Assembly (NCBI GenBank): GCA_036667875.1
Contig: JAVWTD010000035.1
Coordinates: forward strand, 1 to 13,129
DNA length: 13,129 nucleotides
From: CAJGDV01 sp036667875
GTDB taxonomy: Bacteria; Bacillota_I; Bacilli_A; RF39; UBA660
Reading direction: 5' to 3'
The notes under the pieces were generated by a model. That model was given only the letters and a program-made list of their open reading frames with translations, searched no databases and was not told where the DNA came from. A program made the translations under genes and the position numbers. This document shows, piece after piece, positions 12,188 through 13,129 of this stretch. Within the stretch, counting starts at the first letter, position 1; each line of letters begins with the position of its first letter.

Positions 12188-12997
12188 AGGATGTTTTATA
12201 ATTTTTTCTAGTTCTTCTTTTTCGTTTTGTATTCTTTCGGGGTCGTTAAATAAATTTATTGCTTTATCAAAATAAACAATTTCGTTTTTTATGGATAATA
12301 AAGTATATTTTAAATAATCCAGAACTACTTTATCTATTTCGGCTTCACTTAAAATATCTATAATAGATTCTAAAAATGATTTTCTTGCGATCACTTCAAA
12401 ATCAAAATTATAAATTAATGAAATAAAATTAATAACTGCTTTTATATTATCAATGCTTTTAGAGTCAGTATATATCATACGAGAAAATTCACTAATTTTT
12501 ATGTTATATAATTTTATATTGTTGAAGTTATCTCCTTTTATTCTCACATCATCTAAATCGACTAAATAACCGTTATTATCATCTTTTATGAAATTATCAA
12601 GATGAATATCACCATGAATGATTTCTCTTTTATGAAGTTCTTGTAAGGCGTTAGAAATATCTGTTATAATTTTCTTTTTTTGTTCTAGAGTACTATCCAT
12701 CGTATATATTTCTGATTTAAATGTATTTGTATTTTTGAAATATGGCATACTATATCCATTATAGATTCCATCAACATATAATTTTTTTTGTGGATAACTG
12801 GTATTTTCAATAGGTTCTAAAGAAAGTAAAAAGTCAGTGCTTTTTTCTCTAACTTGATTGTAATACATTTTATTATAAAATATCTTTAATAAAGTTTTTT
12901 CATCTAATATATATAGTGTTCCACCTTTGTTAAATCCTTCAATTTTTAATCTTTCTAGTTTTATTATATCTGACGATTTTAAGTTTATATCATTCAT
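12173..12997 (-). CDS. Soluble protein-kinase-like phosphotransferase
   Basis: This 274-residue protein has a kinase-like fold. The N-lobe has a glycine-containing turn GFNKGGTLYIL (21-31) and a likely ATP-anchoring Lys in TLLKIF (Lys 38). The hinge region may be near NGYSMPYF. The catalytic loop is IIHGDIHLDNFI (126-137) with Asp 130 and Asn 135. The magnesium loop is LVDLDD (145-150), where DLD stands in for DFG, as in several small-molecule or lipopolysaccharide-type kinases. The C-lobe is shorter and divergent and there is no transmembrane segment or PASTA domain, so it is not PrkC/PknB. The substrate is unknown: a protein kinase or an aminoglycoside/Kdo-kinase relative are both possible. 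ATG at 12997 follows AGAGGT. A consensus promoter lies upstream. Confidence 0.82.
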   Translation of the reverse strand: MNDINLKSSDIIKLERLKIEGFNKGGTLYILDEKTLLKIFYNKMYYNQVREKSTDFLLSLEPIENTSYPQKKLYVDGIYNGYSMPYFKNTNTFKSEIYTMDSTLEQKKKIITDISNALQELHKREIIHGDIHLDNFIKDDNNGYLVDLDDVRIKGDNFNNIKLYNIKISEFSRMIYTDSKSIDNIKAVINFISLIYNFDFEVIARKSFLESIIDILSEAEIDKVVLDYLKYTLLSIKNEIVYFDKAINLFNDPERIQNEKEELEKIIKHPRTKK

Positions 12998-13017
12998 GCG
13001 TTTTACCTCTTTGTTTA

Positions 13018-13046
13018 AATATATATTCTTTCTATTATTTTGTCAA
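13018..13046 (-). promoter_or_regulatory. Strong sigma-A-type promoter of the kinase gene
   Basis: Perfect TTGACA (13046-13041), exactly 17 bases, then TATATT (13023-13018). Transcription would begin near 13011, immediately before AGAGGT (13010-13005), giving a leader of about 14 nt. Confidence 0.82.
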
Positions 13047-13068
13047 CAAATATATTCTTATTTGTTGA
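13043..13068. repeat. Operator-like inverted repeat over the -35 box
   Basis: TCAACAAATA (13043-13052) and TATTTGTTGA (13059-13068) form a perfect 10-bp inverted repeat with a 6-base centre. One arm overlaps the -35 of the kinase promoter, so a bound dimeric regulator could block it. It could instead be the terminator of a gene beyond the window edge; no T-run follows it leftward. Confidence 0.5.
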
Positions 13069-13129
13069 AAAATTACTTAATTATTTTATTTAGTGTTATA
13101 AAAAGTATAAATTTGTTTTGTATTTTTTA

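Noticed and set aside
1..13129. CRISPR array, tRNA, rRNA, insertion sequence or prophage genes
   Set aside because: No spaced direct repeats, cloverleaf, rRNA-like segment, transposase or phage protein was seen on either strand.

Overview
The window looks like a chromosomal segment of a very AT-rich, low-GC Gram-positive bacterium of the Bacillota, probably a Bacilli/Erysipelotrichia- or RF39-like uncultured lineage. This placement is inferred from base composition, gene families and dense packing, not from a marker gene. The standard genetic code fits: Trp codons are TGG and every complete gene stays open. All visible stops are TAA or TAG. Nearly all genes lie on the minus strand; one spore-coat-like gene is on the plus strand. 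No rRNA, tRNA, CRISPR array, insertion sequence or phage gene is visible.

Layout, left to right. 1-322 has no convincing gene but holds two hairpins. 323-856 encodes an Ntdp/DUF402 nucleotide phosphatase. 938-2064 is an S41 (CtpA/CtpB-type) protease whose start lies in a 100-N assembly gap (2065-2164). On the other side of the gap is a membrane-anchored thioredoxin-fold protein whose end is missing. 2958-3959 is a LolA/YdcC/GerS-like lipoprotein that appears to start at ATT. 4047-6204 is the cdaR-cdaA pair for cyclic di-AMP synthesis, with its own promoter and terminator. 6302-8536 is a three-gene operon: a membrane protein with a degenerate thioredoxin fold, TrmL tRNA methyltransferase, and a one-pass protein with a long acidic tail. 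8630-10082 is a two-gene unit: a membrane thioredoxin with a CSHC motif and a stand-alone Clp-D1-like AAA+ ATPase. 10133-11109 holds a three-LysM protein divergent from a Cys-rich CotY/CotZ-type spore coat protein. 11137-11847 is a glycerophosphodiester phosphodiesterase. 11937-12997 is a soluble protein-kinase-like gene followed by a 66-codon acidic gene.

Working together: the CotY/CotZ-like protein, the signal-less LysM protein, the YdcC/GerS-like lipoprotein and the CtpB-like protease all have relatives in endospore formation, so this organism is likely to sporulate or descend from a spore former. The cdaA-cdaR pair handles c-di-AMP signalling at the membrane. Three separate membrane-anchored thioredoxin-fold proteins, only one with CxxC, point to an extracytoplasmic protein-folding or envelope function.

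Two architectural habits recur. Predicted -10 boxes sit only about 5-8 bases before the Shine-Dalgarno sequence at several genes, implying leaders of about 12-16 nt. Stop codons often fall inside or against the terminator hairpin. Both suggest a compact genome. The most useful sequence-level observations are the probable ATT start at 3959, the spore coat locus, the isolated Clp-like ATPase beside a membrane thioredoxin, and the kinase plus small acidic partner.
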